Under the pieces are notes generated by a model. The model was not told where the DNA came from and made no database searches. It saw only the letters and a program-made list of their open reading frames with translations. A DNA stretch of 5,656 nucleotides from Chitinophagaceae bacterium UBA2467 (GTDB lineage Bacteria > Bacteroidota > Bacteroidia > Chitinophagales > Chitinophagaceae). The DNA lies in the NCBI GenBank assembly GCA_002342205.1, contig DDPN01000150.1, positions 234 through 5,889 on the forward strand, in the 5' to 3' direction. Position 1 is the first letter of the stretch. Each line of letters starts with the position of its first letter. The position numbers and the translations under genes were made by a program. Positions 1 to 5,656 of this stretch are shown one piece after another.

Positions 1-260
1 TCTGGGTCTTGAAAAAAAACATTTTCTGCAATCATATATTGCAGATTTTTTTTTGCCTTCTTATATACTTCTGCGCTATGTACATCTATCCCCGGATCTA
101 GGTCAATCTCAGCTTTGGTAATGTGTAAAAATGAGATGGTATTATTCAATGCTTCCTGTCTGGCTTCTTCACTATTCAATACATCATAGGGCGGTGCCAC
201 CACTTGTGTTGCTAAAATGGGGAGTGGACGTAGTGCGCTGAATGGTTTTATTCTTGCCAT
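1..260 (-). CDS. DUF1015 family protein, N-terminal part (runs off window)
   Basis: The first 86 codons lie in the window, starting at ATG 260-258; the rest continues past position 1. The protein begins MARIKPFSALRPLP, followed by VVAPPYDVLNSEEAR (residues 20-34) and SFLHITKAEIDL (43-54). This ALRP...PPYDV...EA...FLH.TKPEIDL pattern is the N-terminal signature of the DUF1015 family, whose members are usually about 400 residues, so roughly a fifth is visible. There is no signal peptide, so it is probably cytoplasmic. The start is only 2 bp after the serC stop codon, which implies co-transcription and probably translational coupling. DUF1015 genes commonly sit beside serC and serA in Bacteroidota and other phyla, which suggests a role connected with serine or phosphoserine. 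I know of no firmly assigned reaction and infer none. The coding strand has an A9 run (54-46) and a T8 run (19-12). Confidence 0.85.
   Translation of the reverse strand, partial: MARIKPFSALRPLPILATQVVAPPYDVLNSEEARQEALNNTISFLHITKAEIDLDPGIDVHSAEVYKKAKKNLQYMIAENVFFQDP
25..54 (+). repeat. Hairpin followed by T9, shaped like an intrinsic terminator on the + strand, inside the DUF1015 gene
   Basis: TCTGCAAT (25-32) and ATTGCAGA (38-45) form a perfect 8-bp stem with a 5-nt loop, followed directly by nine T (46-54). This has the form of a rho-independent terminator for + strand transcription, antisense to the DUF1015 gene. The stem has only three G/C pairs, so its strength is doubtful. On the minus strand the same stem is followed, after AAATG, by T8. 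The structure is certain from the sequence; the function is not. Confidence 0.35.
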
Positions 261-262
261 GA

Positions 263-1336
263 TTAGCCTTTTTTATTTGCGAATGAACGCATAAATGAGG
301 TGATAGCTTGAACGGATGAAAGAGGTAGTGCATTATATAACGATACGCGAAAACCGCCTACACTTCTATGTCCTTTGATCCCCACCATTCCCTCTTTTTC
401 TGCGGTTTGTAAAAACTCTTTTTCCAGTTTGGGGTCTTGCATAATAAACACAGCATTCATACTACTTCTGTCTTCTTTGGCGACAGGTCCTTGAAACAAG
501 GGAAGTGAATCTAGTGTAGTATAAAACAATGTAGCTTTTTCTTGATTTTGTTTTTCAATGGCTGCCACACCGCCCATTTTTTTGAGCCAGCGTAGTGTTA
601 ATAGAATCACATACACGGCAAATACCGGAGGCGTATTTAACATACTGCCTTCTTTGATATGCAAGCGATAATCCATGAATGCGGGGATAGGTCGCTTTAT
701 TTTTCCTAAACAGTTTTTATTAACTACTACTAAACAAGCACCAGCTGGTCCAATATTTTTTTGTGCACCAGCATAGATCAAATCGAATCGATTAAAATCC
801 AGTACACGACTCAACACGTCACTGCTCATGTCTGCAACCAATGGTTGTTGTATATCGTAGGGGAATTGATGCCATTGTGTTCCTGCAATTGTTTCGTTCG
901 AAGTGAGATGCAAATAAGCACCACCTGCTTCTACGTGTAAGTTTTTAGGGATTGTAGTATGACCAGTAGAAGCAGAAGAACCTGCAATATGCACTTTCCC
1001 AAACAGTCGAGCTTCTTTAATGGCTTTTTCGGACCAGGTTCCTGTTTCGGTATAGTTTGCTACCTGTCCCTCATCCAGTAAATTCATAGGAACCTGTACA
1101 AACTGTAATGTGGCGCCTCCATGTAAAAAAAGTACTTCATGGTCTTCATCTAATTGCATTAGTTCTCGCACTAGTGCCCGCGCTTCTTCCATCACTGCTG
1201 TAAAAACCGGAGTACGATGACCAATTTCAAGCAGCGATAAGCCTGTACCATTGAAGTCTAACAAAGCGCGACTAGCTTCTTCCAACACTTCCTTTGGTAA
1301 AATGGAGGGACCCGCATTAAAATTGTGCATGATCAT
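263..1336 (-). CDS. serC: Phosphoserine aminotransferase
   Basis: SerC is a cytoplasmic PLP enzyme that transfers an amino group from glutamate to 3-phosphohydroxypyruvate, giving phosphoserine for serine synthesis; it can also act in the pyridoxine pathway of some bacteria. The 357-residue length is normal for the family. Visible landmarks are HNFNAGPSILP (4-14), the PLP phosphate-binding GGATLQF (73-79), ADMSSD (168-173), YAGAQKNIGPAG (188-199) with K193 as the expected Schiff-base lysine, NTPPVF (234-239), and the C-terminal GHRSVGGFRVSLYNA (322-336). All are intact. Two starts are possible: ATG 1336-1334 or ATG 1330-1328. I prefer the first because relatives usually carry two residues between Met and HNF. 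With that start the gene overlaps the end of the upstream gene by 20 bp, in another frame (14 bp with the second start). The TAA stop is at 265-263, and the DUF1015 gene begins 2 bp later. No serA is visible. Confidence 0.97.
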   Translation of the reverse strand: MIMHNFNAGPSILPKEVLEEASRALLDFNGTGLSLLEIGHRTPVFTAVMEEARALVRELMQLDEDHEVLFLHGGATLQFVQVPMNLLDEGQVANYTETGTWSEKAIKEARLFGKVHIAGSSASTGHTTIPKNLHVEAGGAYLHLTSNETIAGTQWHQFPYDIQQPLVADMSSDVLSRVLDFNRFDLIYAGAQKNIGPAGACLVVVNKNCLGKIKRPIPAFMDYRLHIKEGSMLNTPPVFAVYVILLTLRWLKKMGGVAAIEKQNQEKATLFYTTLDSLPLFQGPVAKEDRSSMNAVFIMQDPKLEKEFLQTAEKEGMVGIKGHRSVGGFRVSLYNALPLSSVQAITSFMRSFANKKG

Positions 1337-2297
1337 CGGGGCAAATGTAAGCTAACCTGTCGTTGTTCCATTCCTTTTGGAGCAAATCAAAGGCGGCCTT
1401 TTCTTCTGCAGAAAAGGGATATTCAGCAAGTTCGGCAAGATTCGGTTGACCTGCTTGTACCCAGGCTGTAATCCAAAAGGATGCAACTGCTTTTATAGAC
1501 TCCTGCATTCTTCGTTCAACCATTCCTTTTAATAGCTTATCATAGCTGCGTGTATAGGAGCTGGCATATTGTCGCACCACTGTTCCATTTCTTTCTTCAA
1601 ACGCAAATTTTTTATCAGCTGCAAATTGTAAGGATAGCCATCGTTCTGCTTTCAGCACGGTGTCTGCAGCAGCAGCGCTTTGGAAAACACAGTTCCAGAT
1701 ATAGCGGCCCGGATCTTTTAAATAGTCTCCCTTCCCCAGTATAAAATCCCATTGTTCATCAGCCATTAATTCGGGTATTCTGCTTTCCCAAAATCCATGA
1801 ATTCCCTGCTGTCCGGTGAGTTGACCGTTGTGGTTGCTGCTGGCATGTAAGGGAACATGTGCGTCAGCAACATAGTGGCCGAGCTCTGCAGATAATTTCA
1901 GCATTTTAAATACTTCCTTTTTTTGCATGGCCTCCGTCAAGCGGTTTAGCATAACCTGGGTCCACCAGGGTACAATGCCATATTTATATAAACTGTCCTC
2001 GTTACAGGCTGCGACGGCATCATTCCACTGGCGAGGTAAAGAAAGAAAGGGATATCGACCGTAATGGTCCAAGTCAATATAATGACGAGGTCCTTCTTCC
2101 TTGACCTGGTATCTTCTTTTATCCGGGTCCACTGCATGTTCTTCGATTAGAACAAGGTTCTTTTTATAAAACAGTAGCATTTCTGGGGGCAATAAAAAAA
2201 TGGCATAGCGATTAATACGCTTGTGCGCAAAAAAGCCCCAACAAAATCCTGTTTCTGCTAGGCACAAAATGACTAGCAAGATGAAAAACCTGCGCAT
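1317..2297 (-). CDS. Exported zinc-dependent phospholipase C / S1-P1 nuclease-fold protein
   Basis: This 326-residue protein has a signal peptide: MRR, a hydrophobic stretch (4-13), and a likely cut after GFC so that W20 becomes the mature N-terminus. Enzymes of the phospholipase C / P1 nuclease superfamily bind three zinc ions, one of them through the N-terminal Trp. The ligand series can be followed: W20, H25, an Asp at 57 or 59, H72 (in RHYIDLDHYG), H141, D145, H151 (in ELGHYVADAHVPLH), then H167 and E171 (in IHGFWESRIPE). The W-x4-H spacing resembles S1/P1 nuclease, and the final H-x3-E resembles Bacillus phospholipase C. It should therefore be a secreted or periplasmic phosphodiesterase-type hydrolase, but whether it acts on lipid or nucleic acid cannot be read from the sequence. 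It starts 22 bp after the DUF502 gene and its end overlaps serC. The C-terminal part (after about 180) is helical and without a motif I recognise. Confidence 0.85.
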   Translation of the reverse strand: MRRFFILLVILCLAETGFCWGFFAHKRINRYAIFLLPPEMLLFYKKNLVLIEEHAVDPDKRRYQVKEEGPRHYIDLDHYGRYPFLSLPRQWNDAVAACNEDSLYKYGIVPWWTQVMLNRLTEAMQKKEVFKMLKLSAELGHYVADAHVPLHASSNHNGQLTGQQGIHGFWESRIPELMADEQWDFILGKGDYLKDPGRYIWNCVFQSAAAADTVLKAERWLSLQFAADKKFAFEERNGTVVRQYASSYTRSYDKLLKGMVERRMQESIKAVASFWITAWVQAGQPNLAELAEYPFSAEEKAAFDLLQKEWNNDRLAYICPDDHAQF

Positions 2298-2319
2298 AAA
2301 ACGGTATGAAAAATTGGAA

Positions 2320-2925
2320 TTAAGAAGAGTGATTGTGTTCTGAATCCAGGTCCACTACACCACCCGTTACGGCATATTTCATGGCCTCACCCGCAGAGAT
2401 CTTGTCAATTTTTTTTACTTTTTCTCGCGGTAAAATATAGAGCTGGCCCGCAAAATTGTAACCCTGCGGAACATAAACAGCAACCTTGTCGCTGCCCATT
2501 TCAAATTTTTCCATTTCCTCATCGGTCAAAAAACCAATAATCCACACATCAGGTCCAAAAACATTTGCTAACACTGATCGGTTGAACTTTCGCTTGTTAC
2601 CCGCAAATGCTTCAAAAAAATCACGGGTTGAAGTGTAGATGAGTTTTACACCCGGCGTGCGCTCCAACCACTGATCAAATAAAGACAATATACTTCCCAT
2701 CAAAAAACTGGAGCTGACCCAACCCACCAATATGACGCCGGAAATGATTAGCACGAACCCAAGGCCTTGGACGTTCAGATAGGGGCGAAGGATACTGTCT
2801 ACATTTTCAAAAAGCCAGTACAGCGCATAGACGGTTATCACGATGGGAGCCAAAATGACCAAACCCTGGATAAAGTAACCAGCCAGTCTTTTAAGTGGGT
2901 TTCGGAAAGGTCTTTTGGGGCTCAT
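2320..2925 (-). CDS. DUF502 family inner-membrane protein
   Basis: This 201-residue protein has a basic N-terminus (MSPKRPFRNPLKR) followed by two hydrophobic segments, about 17-39 and 56-80, and then a soluble domain. The first segment has the YFIQGLVILAPIVITVYAL pattern typical of the DUF502 family. TPGVKLIYTSTRDFFEAF (90-107) matches the family's P-x-V-x-x-IY-x-S region, and the C-terminal part carries LYILPREKV (162-170) and a GGVV motif (188-191). Length and domain order are normal for the family, so the gene looks complete. The molecular function of DUF502 is not established to my knowledge. The protein should sit in the cytoplasmic membrane. It is the first gene of the minus-strand block and is divergent from the tetR-type gene across 136 bp. 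I found no convincing Bacteroidota promoter directly upstream: TAATTTAG on the minus strand (2948-2941) is one base off the -7 consensus and lacks a -33 partner. Confidence 0.85.
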   Translation of the reverse strand: MSPKRPFRNPLKRLAGYFIQGLVILAPIVITVYALYWLFENVDSILRPYLNVQGLGFVLIISGVILVGWVSSSFLMGSILSLFDQWLERTPGVKLIYTSTRDFFEAFAGNKRKFNRSVLANVFGPDVWIIGFLTDEEMEKFEMGSDKVAVYVPQGYNFAGQLYILPREKVKKIDKISAGEAMKYAVTGGVVDLDSEHNHSS

Positions 2926-3008
2926 CGGAACGATTTAAAGCTAAATTACTACAATCCCGGGCGGGTCTGCCACTCTAAAACCCAGAAATTCATGAGATTT
3001 TAACACTA

Positions 3009-3034
3009 GAAACTTTGAAAACGATAAAAGTTTC
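3009..3034. promoter_or_regulatory. Inverted repeat, candidate operator of the TetR-type repressor
   Basis: GAAACTTT at 3009-3016 and AAAGTTTC at 3027-3034 are perfect reverse complements, separated by 10 bp. The repeat covers the -33 element (3014-3017) and most of the spacer of the regulator's promoter, and ends 2 bp before the -7 element. TetR-family dimers usually bind palindromes of this size at their own promoter, so autorepression of the efflux operon is a natural reading. Binding itself is inferred. The centre is about 97 bp from the divergent DUF502 start, so that gene could also be affected. Confidence 0.6.
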
Positions 3035-3044
3035 CATAGTTTTG
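3014..3044 (+). promoter_or_regulatory. Bacteroidota-type promoter of the tetR-tolC-adaptor operon
   Basis: TTTG at 3014-3017 and TAGTTTTG at 3037-3044 match the Bacteroidota -33 (TTTG) and -7 (TANNTTTG) elements exactly, with a 19-bp spacer, which is within the usual range. Transcription would be expected to start around 3049-3052, giving a leader of about 10-13 nt before the ATG at 3062. No other site in the intergenic region fits both elements. Confidence 0.75.
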
Positions 3045-3061
3045 CGGCCCCAAATTCAACA

Positions 3062-3682
3062 ATGGATACTCGAAATAGAATAGCAGAGAAGGCCGAGGAG
3101 CTCTACATGCGCTTTGGAATCCGCTCCGTTTCTATGGAAAACATGGCGGAGGAACTGGGCATGAGCAAAAAGACCCTTTACCAGTATTTCGCGGATAAGG
3201 ACGAATTGGTGGAAGAGGTTGTAAAACGTCACACCCAGGTGATTCGTCAGGAGTGTGAGCAGATTGCGCTGGAAGCAAATGATGCCATTCATGAGATCTT
3301 TTTGATCATGGAACGTGTGATGGAAGATTTCCGCAACATGAATCCAATGGTGCTTTTTGATCTTCAAAAGTTTCATCCAAGAGGGTTTCAGCGTTTCAGC
3401 GAATACAAAAATGAATTTCTCCTTCATTTTATACGCGTCAATATTGAAAGAGGCATTCGCGAAGGATATTATAGATCGGATGTTAATCTGGAAATCATTA
3501 GTCGTTTTCGATTAGAGTCCATGATGATCCCTTTTAATATTTCACTTTTTCCTCCCACGCAATTTAATATGGCGGAAACGGCACAATTGATTTCCGAAAA
3601 TTTCATTTACGGACTGGCTACCCTACAGGGACACCAGCTGATTCAATCTTATCAACAAGCGAAAAAAAATAATCTATCATGA
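3062..3682 (+). CDS. TetR/AcrR family transcriptional regulator
   Basis: This 206-residue protein is a TetR-type repressor. The N-terminal DNA-binding domain covers about residues 3-50: RIAEKAEELYMRFGIRSVSM, then the helix-turn-helix MENMAEELGMSKKTLYQYF (25-43) and the usual KDELV end. The remainder is helical and variable, as expected for the ligand-binding and dimerisation domain, and the ligand cannot be predicted. The ATG at 3062 gives the standard short N-terminus and lies just downstream of a perfect promoter. The stop overlaps the next start as ATGA (3679-3682), so the regulator and the TolC gene are probably translationally coupled. The arrangement (repressor first, then outer-membrane channel, then adaptor) points to local control of the efflux operon, relieved by an unknown effector. 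Autorepression through the inverted repeat at 3009-3034 is likely but inferred. Confidence 0.93.
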   Translation: MDTRNRIAEKAEELYMRFGIRSVSMENMAEELGMSKKTLYQYFADKDELVEEVVKRHTQVIRQECEQIALEANDAIHEIFLIMERVMEDFRNMNPMVLFDLQKFHPRGFQRFSEYKNEFLLHFIRVNIERGIREGYYRSDVNLEIISRFRLESMMIPFNISLFPPTQFNMAETAQLISENFIYGLATLQGHQLIQSYQQAKKNNLS

Positions 3683-5100
3683 ATACAATGAAACGTGTGT
3701 TTTGGATTGCTGTTTGTAGCTGTATCGTGTCTGGTGCACAAGCGATGCCGCTTGATACGACCCAAGTGCAAACGCATTCTTTGACAGCGCAGCAAGCTGT
3801 TGACTATGCACTAAAAAATAATGTGCAAGTCAAAAATGCCCTTTTAGGTATCCGGTTACAAGAAGAAACAAATCGACAAATCACTTCGGCTGCTTTTCCA
3901 CACATCAACAGCAGTATGACCACTACCTACAATCCCAACATTGCAACCCAGGTGATTCCCAATTTTATCTCTCCTGCTACGTATCAAGTATTAATTAACG
4001 AGGGGGTAAAAAATGGAAACGGCAATGCAATCACCATGCCCAATGAGTTTGGTTTTATTGCGGCGCAGTTTGGAACAAAGTTTAGTGCTAATGCAGCAAT
4101 TAGTTTAAATCAAATTTTATTTGACGGGCAAGTTTTTGTTGGCTTACAAGCAAGAGATGCAGCCATGCAACTGGCTGGTAAAAGTGCGGAGTTAACACAA
4201 GAAATTATCAAAGCCAATGTTTTAAAAATCTACTACCAATTAGTAGTGAGTCGTACGCAGATTGAACTCTTAGACTCTACCATTTCCTTTGTCAATAAAA
4301 ATTTGGCGGATACCCGCGTATTATATGCAAATGGATTTCGTGAAAAATTAGATATCGATCGCGTGGCTGTTCAGTTAGCCAATTTGCAAACCGAGCGTAA
4401 CAAAATTTTATCAATGGTGTCCAATGGATACTATGGGCTGAAGGTGTTGATGGGGATGCCCGTGCAGGATCAATTGATTTTGGTTGATACGATTACGCCT
4501 GACATGATCAAAGATGGTTTGCTTGCAAATGGTGCTTACCAGTATAGTGATCGTAAAGAATTTCAGGTAGCAGATTTGGGACGCCGATTAGGTGAATATA
4601 ATATTAGGCGTTACAAACTAAGCCAGGTTCCGACAATTGCTTTAAATAGTGTTTATGCAAAAAATGCGCAGCGTAATACCTGGAATTTTCTAACGCAAAA
4701 TCAACGCTGGTTTACAATTTCTAATATTAGTGTTGGAATGACTCTTCCTCTTTTCAATGGGTTTATTACGCGTTCAAAAATTACGCAATCCAAAATTGAA
4801 TTGGAGCGTACAAAAAATGAAATCGAAGGCTTAAAGCGTACCATTGATAATGAAGTGGCCGTTGCTAAAAATAATTTTCAATCTGCCGTCAGCAGAATGG
4901 ATTACCAAAAGCAAAATTTGGAGTTAGCTGAAAAGGTTTATCAGCAGATTAAGAAAAAGTATGAATTGGGCTTGGGCTCACAAACAGAAATTAATCTTGC
5001 TCAAAACGAATGGAAGGCTGCGCAAACTAATTATACCACGGCACTTTCTGAAGCTATCATTGCACGCATTGATTGGCTTAAGGCAACTGGAAAACTTTAA
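3679..5100 (+). CDS. TolC family outer-membrane efflux protein
   Basis: This is a 473-residue trimeric outer-membrane channel of the TolC/OEP family, serving as the exit duct of a tripartite pump. A signal peptide is clear: MNTMKR, a hydrophobic core, and a cleavage site after AQA (20-22). The mature protein shows the two internal OEP repeats. The first begins SLTAQQAVDYALKNN (34-48) with the AAFPHI turn (71-76) and reaches LNQILFDG (143-150); the second has VPTIALNS (317-324) and TLPLFNGF (355-362). The long helices are Gln/Glu/Lys-rich, for example around 165-250 and 365-465, and the final helix carries YELGLGSQTEINLAQNEW (428-445), a normal TolC ending. Length is typical and no part is missing. 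The ATG overlaps the repressor stop; a second in-frame ATG three codons on (3688) would also leave a usable signal peptide. The adaptor gene follows after 23 bp. Confidence 0.95.
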   Translation: MNTMKRVFWIAVCSCIVSGAQAMPLDTTQVQTHSLTAQQAVDYALKNNVQVKNALLGIRLQEETNRQITSAAFPHINSSMTTTYNPNIATQVIPNFISPATYQVLINEGVKNGNGNAITMPNEFGFIAAQFGTKFSANAAISLNQILFDGQVFVGLQARDAAMQLAGKSAELTQEIIKANVLKIYYQLVVSRTQIELLDSTISFVNKNLADTRVLYANGFREKLDIDRVAVQLANLQTERNKILSMVSNGYYGLKVLMGMPVQDQLILVDTITPDMIKDGLLANGAYQYSDRKEFQVADLGRRLGEYNIRRYKLSQVPTIALNSVYAKNAQRNTWNFLTQNQRWFTISNISVGMTLPLFNGFITRSKITQSKIELERTKNEIEGLKRTIDNEVAVAKNNFQSAVSRMDYQKQNLELAEKVYQQIKKKYELGLGSQTEINLAQNEWKAAQTNYTTALSEAIIARIDWLKATGKL

Positions 5101-5123
5101 TTCAAACACTGAAACACAATACC

Positions 5124-5656
5124 ATGAATACGTTTAAAAAATTATCGACTTTATTACTGCCTGTTTTCTTGCTCGTTGCCTGTGGTGGCAACACAGGAAA
5201 AAATGGTGATGTAGCACAATTGCGTCAGCAAATTGAAAAAATCAAAAAGGAAAAAACAGCCCTGGAGGCTACATTGCGTGACTTAGAACAGCAACTGGAG
5301 TTGGCTGATCCTTCTGCTGCAAAAACTGCCCTGCTAGTTTCTGTAGATACACTTCAAAAAGGTGCATTTGCACATTACATCGACCTGCAAGGTCGTGTAG
5401 AGGCAGAAGATATGGCTTATGTAGCACCTTCTGGAATGGGCGGGTTAGTCAAAGCTGTTTATGTTAAAACGGGTCAGCGCGTTACAAAGGGACAAACGCT
5501 ATTAAAGTTGGATGATGCAGTTGCGCGTCAACAATTAGCGGCCGCACAGCAACAAACCGGCATGCTCAAAGCGCGTGTTGAGCAGGCGCAAACAATTTTA
5601 CAGCGTTATGAAAACTTGTGGAAACAAAACATTGGTGCGGAGATTAGTGTAGTTAA
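5124..5656 (+). CDS. RND efflux periplasmic adaptor (HlyD/MFP family) lipoprotein, N-terminal part (runs off window)
   Basis: This reading frame is open from ATG 5124 to the window end (177 codons plus 2 bases). The protein begins MNTFKKLSTLLLPVFLLVAC: a lipoprotein signal with lipobox LVAC and acylated Cys20, followed by GGN, so it should be anchored in a membrane and face the periplasm. Residues about 30-62 form a short predicted coiled coil (AQLRQQIEKIKKEKTALEA and on). After an Ala/Thr/Val stretch comes the adaptor core: GRVEAEDMAYVAPSGMGG (90-107), the lipoyl-like half-motif GQRVTKGQTLLKLDD (117-131), then the start of the helical hairpin (DAVARQQLAAAQQQ). This matches membrane fusion proteins that link an RND pump to TolC. 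The rest of the hairpin, the second lipoyl half and the beta-barrel lie outside the window. No Shine-Dalgarno is visible in the 23-bp gap after the TolC gene. The RND transporter gene should follow. Confidence 0.93.
   Translation, partial: MNTFKKLSTLLLPVFLLVACGGNTGKNGDVAQLRQQIEKIKKEKTALEATLRDLEQQLELADPSAAKTALLVSVDTLQKGAFAHYIDLQGRVEAEDMAYVAPSGMGGLVKAVYVKTGQRVTKGQTLLKLDDAVARQQLAAAQQQTGMLKARVEQAQTILQRYENLWKQNIGAEISVV

Noticed and set aside
1342..1349. TACATTTG on the minus strand just before serC, an exact match to the -7 element TANNTTTG.
   Set aside because: No TTTG or TTG lies at the required distance upstream (the bases there are AATG), and transcription would begin at or inside the serC start codon. 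A single 8-bp match with five fixed TTTG/TA-type AT-rich positions is easily chance.
1550..2137. Two short open frames (1550-1744 plus, 1946-2137 minus) within the zinc hydrolase gene.
   Set aside because: Both lie entirely inside a coding region whose metal-ligand motifs are intact, and neither has a recognisable motif.
2941..2948. TAATTTAG on the minus strand as a possible -7 element for the DUF502 gene.
   Set aside because: It has one mismatch in the TTTG half and no -33 partner at 17-23 bp, where the sequence is GC-rich.
2767..3003. A 78-codon plus-strand open frame covering the DUF502 start and the intergenic region.
   Set aside because: Most of it is antisense to the conserved DUF502 N-terminus; there is no promoter and no recognisable protein feature.
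3385..3400. Tandem copy of GTTTCAGC in the tetR-type gene.
   Set aside because: Two 8-bp copies encode different residues in an ordinary helical stretch of the protein; it is too short to suggest a functional repeat.
3056..3427. A 123-codon open frame on the minus strand opposite the tetR-type gene.
   Set aside because: It is fully antisense to a well-supported TetR gene, resembles no family I know, and its composition (many His and Phe) is typical of a frame opposite a real gene.

Overview
The window looks like a chromosomal segment from a Bacteroidota bacterium, most likely a member of the Chitinophagaceae or a close relative. The family placement is a judgement from protein style only. 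The evidence for Bacteroidota is that no start codon has a purine-rich Shine-Dalgarno sequence, that a perfect Bacteroidota-type promoter (TTTG, 19 bp, TANNTTTG) precedes the regulator gene, and that the serC/DUF1015 pairing and the RND adaptor with an N-terminal coiled coil are typical of this phylum.

The genes form two divergent blocks around a 136-bp intergenic region (2926-3061). The left block is on the minus strand and reads, in transcription order: a DUF502 membrane protein (2925-2320), an exported zinc-dependent phospholipase C / S1-P1 nuclease-fold protein (2297-1317), phosphoserine aminotransferase SerC (1336-263), and the first 86 codons of a DUF1015 protein (260 to the window edge). 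The genes are separated by 22 bp, a 20-bp overlap and 2 bp, so they probably form one transcript. SerC and DUF1015 fit serine biosynthesis. The two upstream genes have no obvious metabolic link to it.

The right block is on the plus strand: a TetR/AcrR-type repressor (3062-3682), a TolC-family outer-membrane channel (3679-5100) that overlaps it by ATGA, and the start of a lipoprotein periplasmic adaptor of the RND/HlyD type (5124 to the window edge). The inner-membrane RND pump is expected just beyond position 5656. Together these would form a tripartite efflux system controlled by its own first gene.

The best regulatory signal is an 8+8 bp perfect inverted repeat (GAAACTTT, 10 bp, AAAGTTTC; 3009-3034) that covers the -33 element and most of the spacer of the regulator's promoter. 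It is a good candidate for the TetR operator. No RNA genes, insertion sequences, CRISPR arrays, attachment sites or origins were seen. The window is mostly ordinary; I found no convincing new system.
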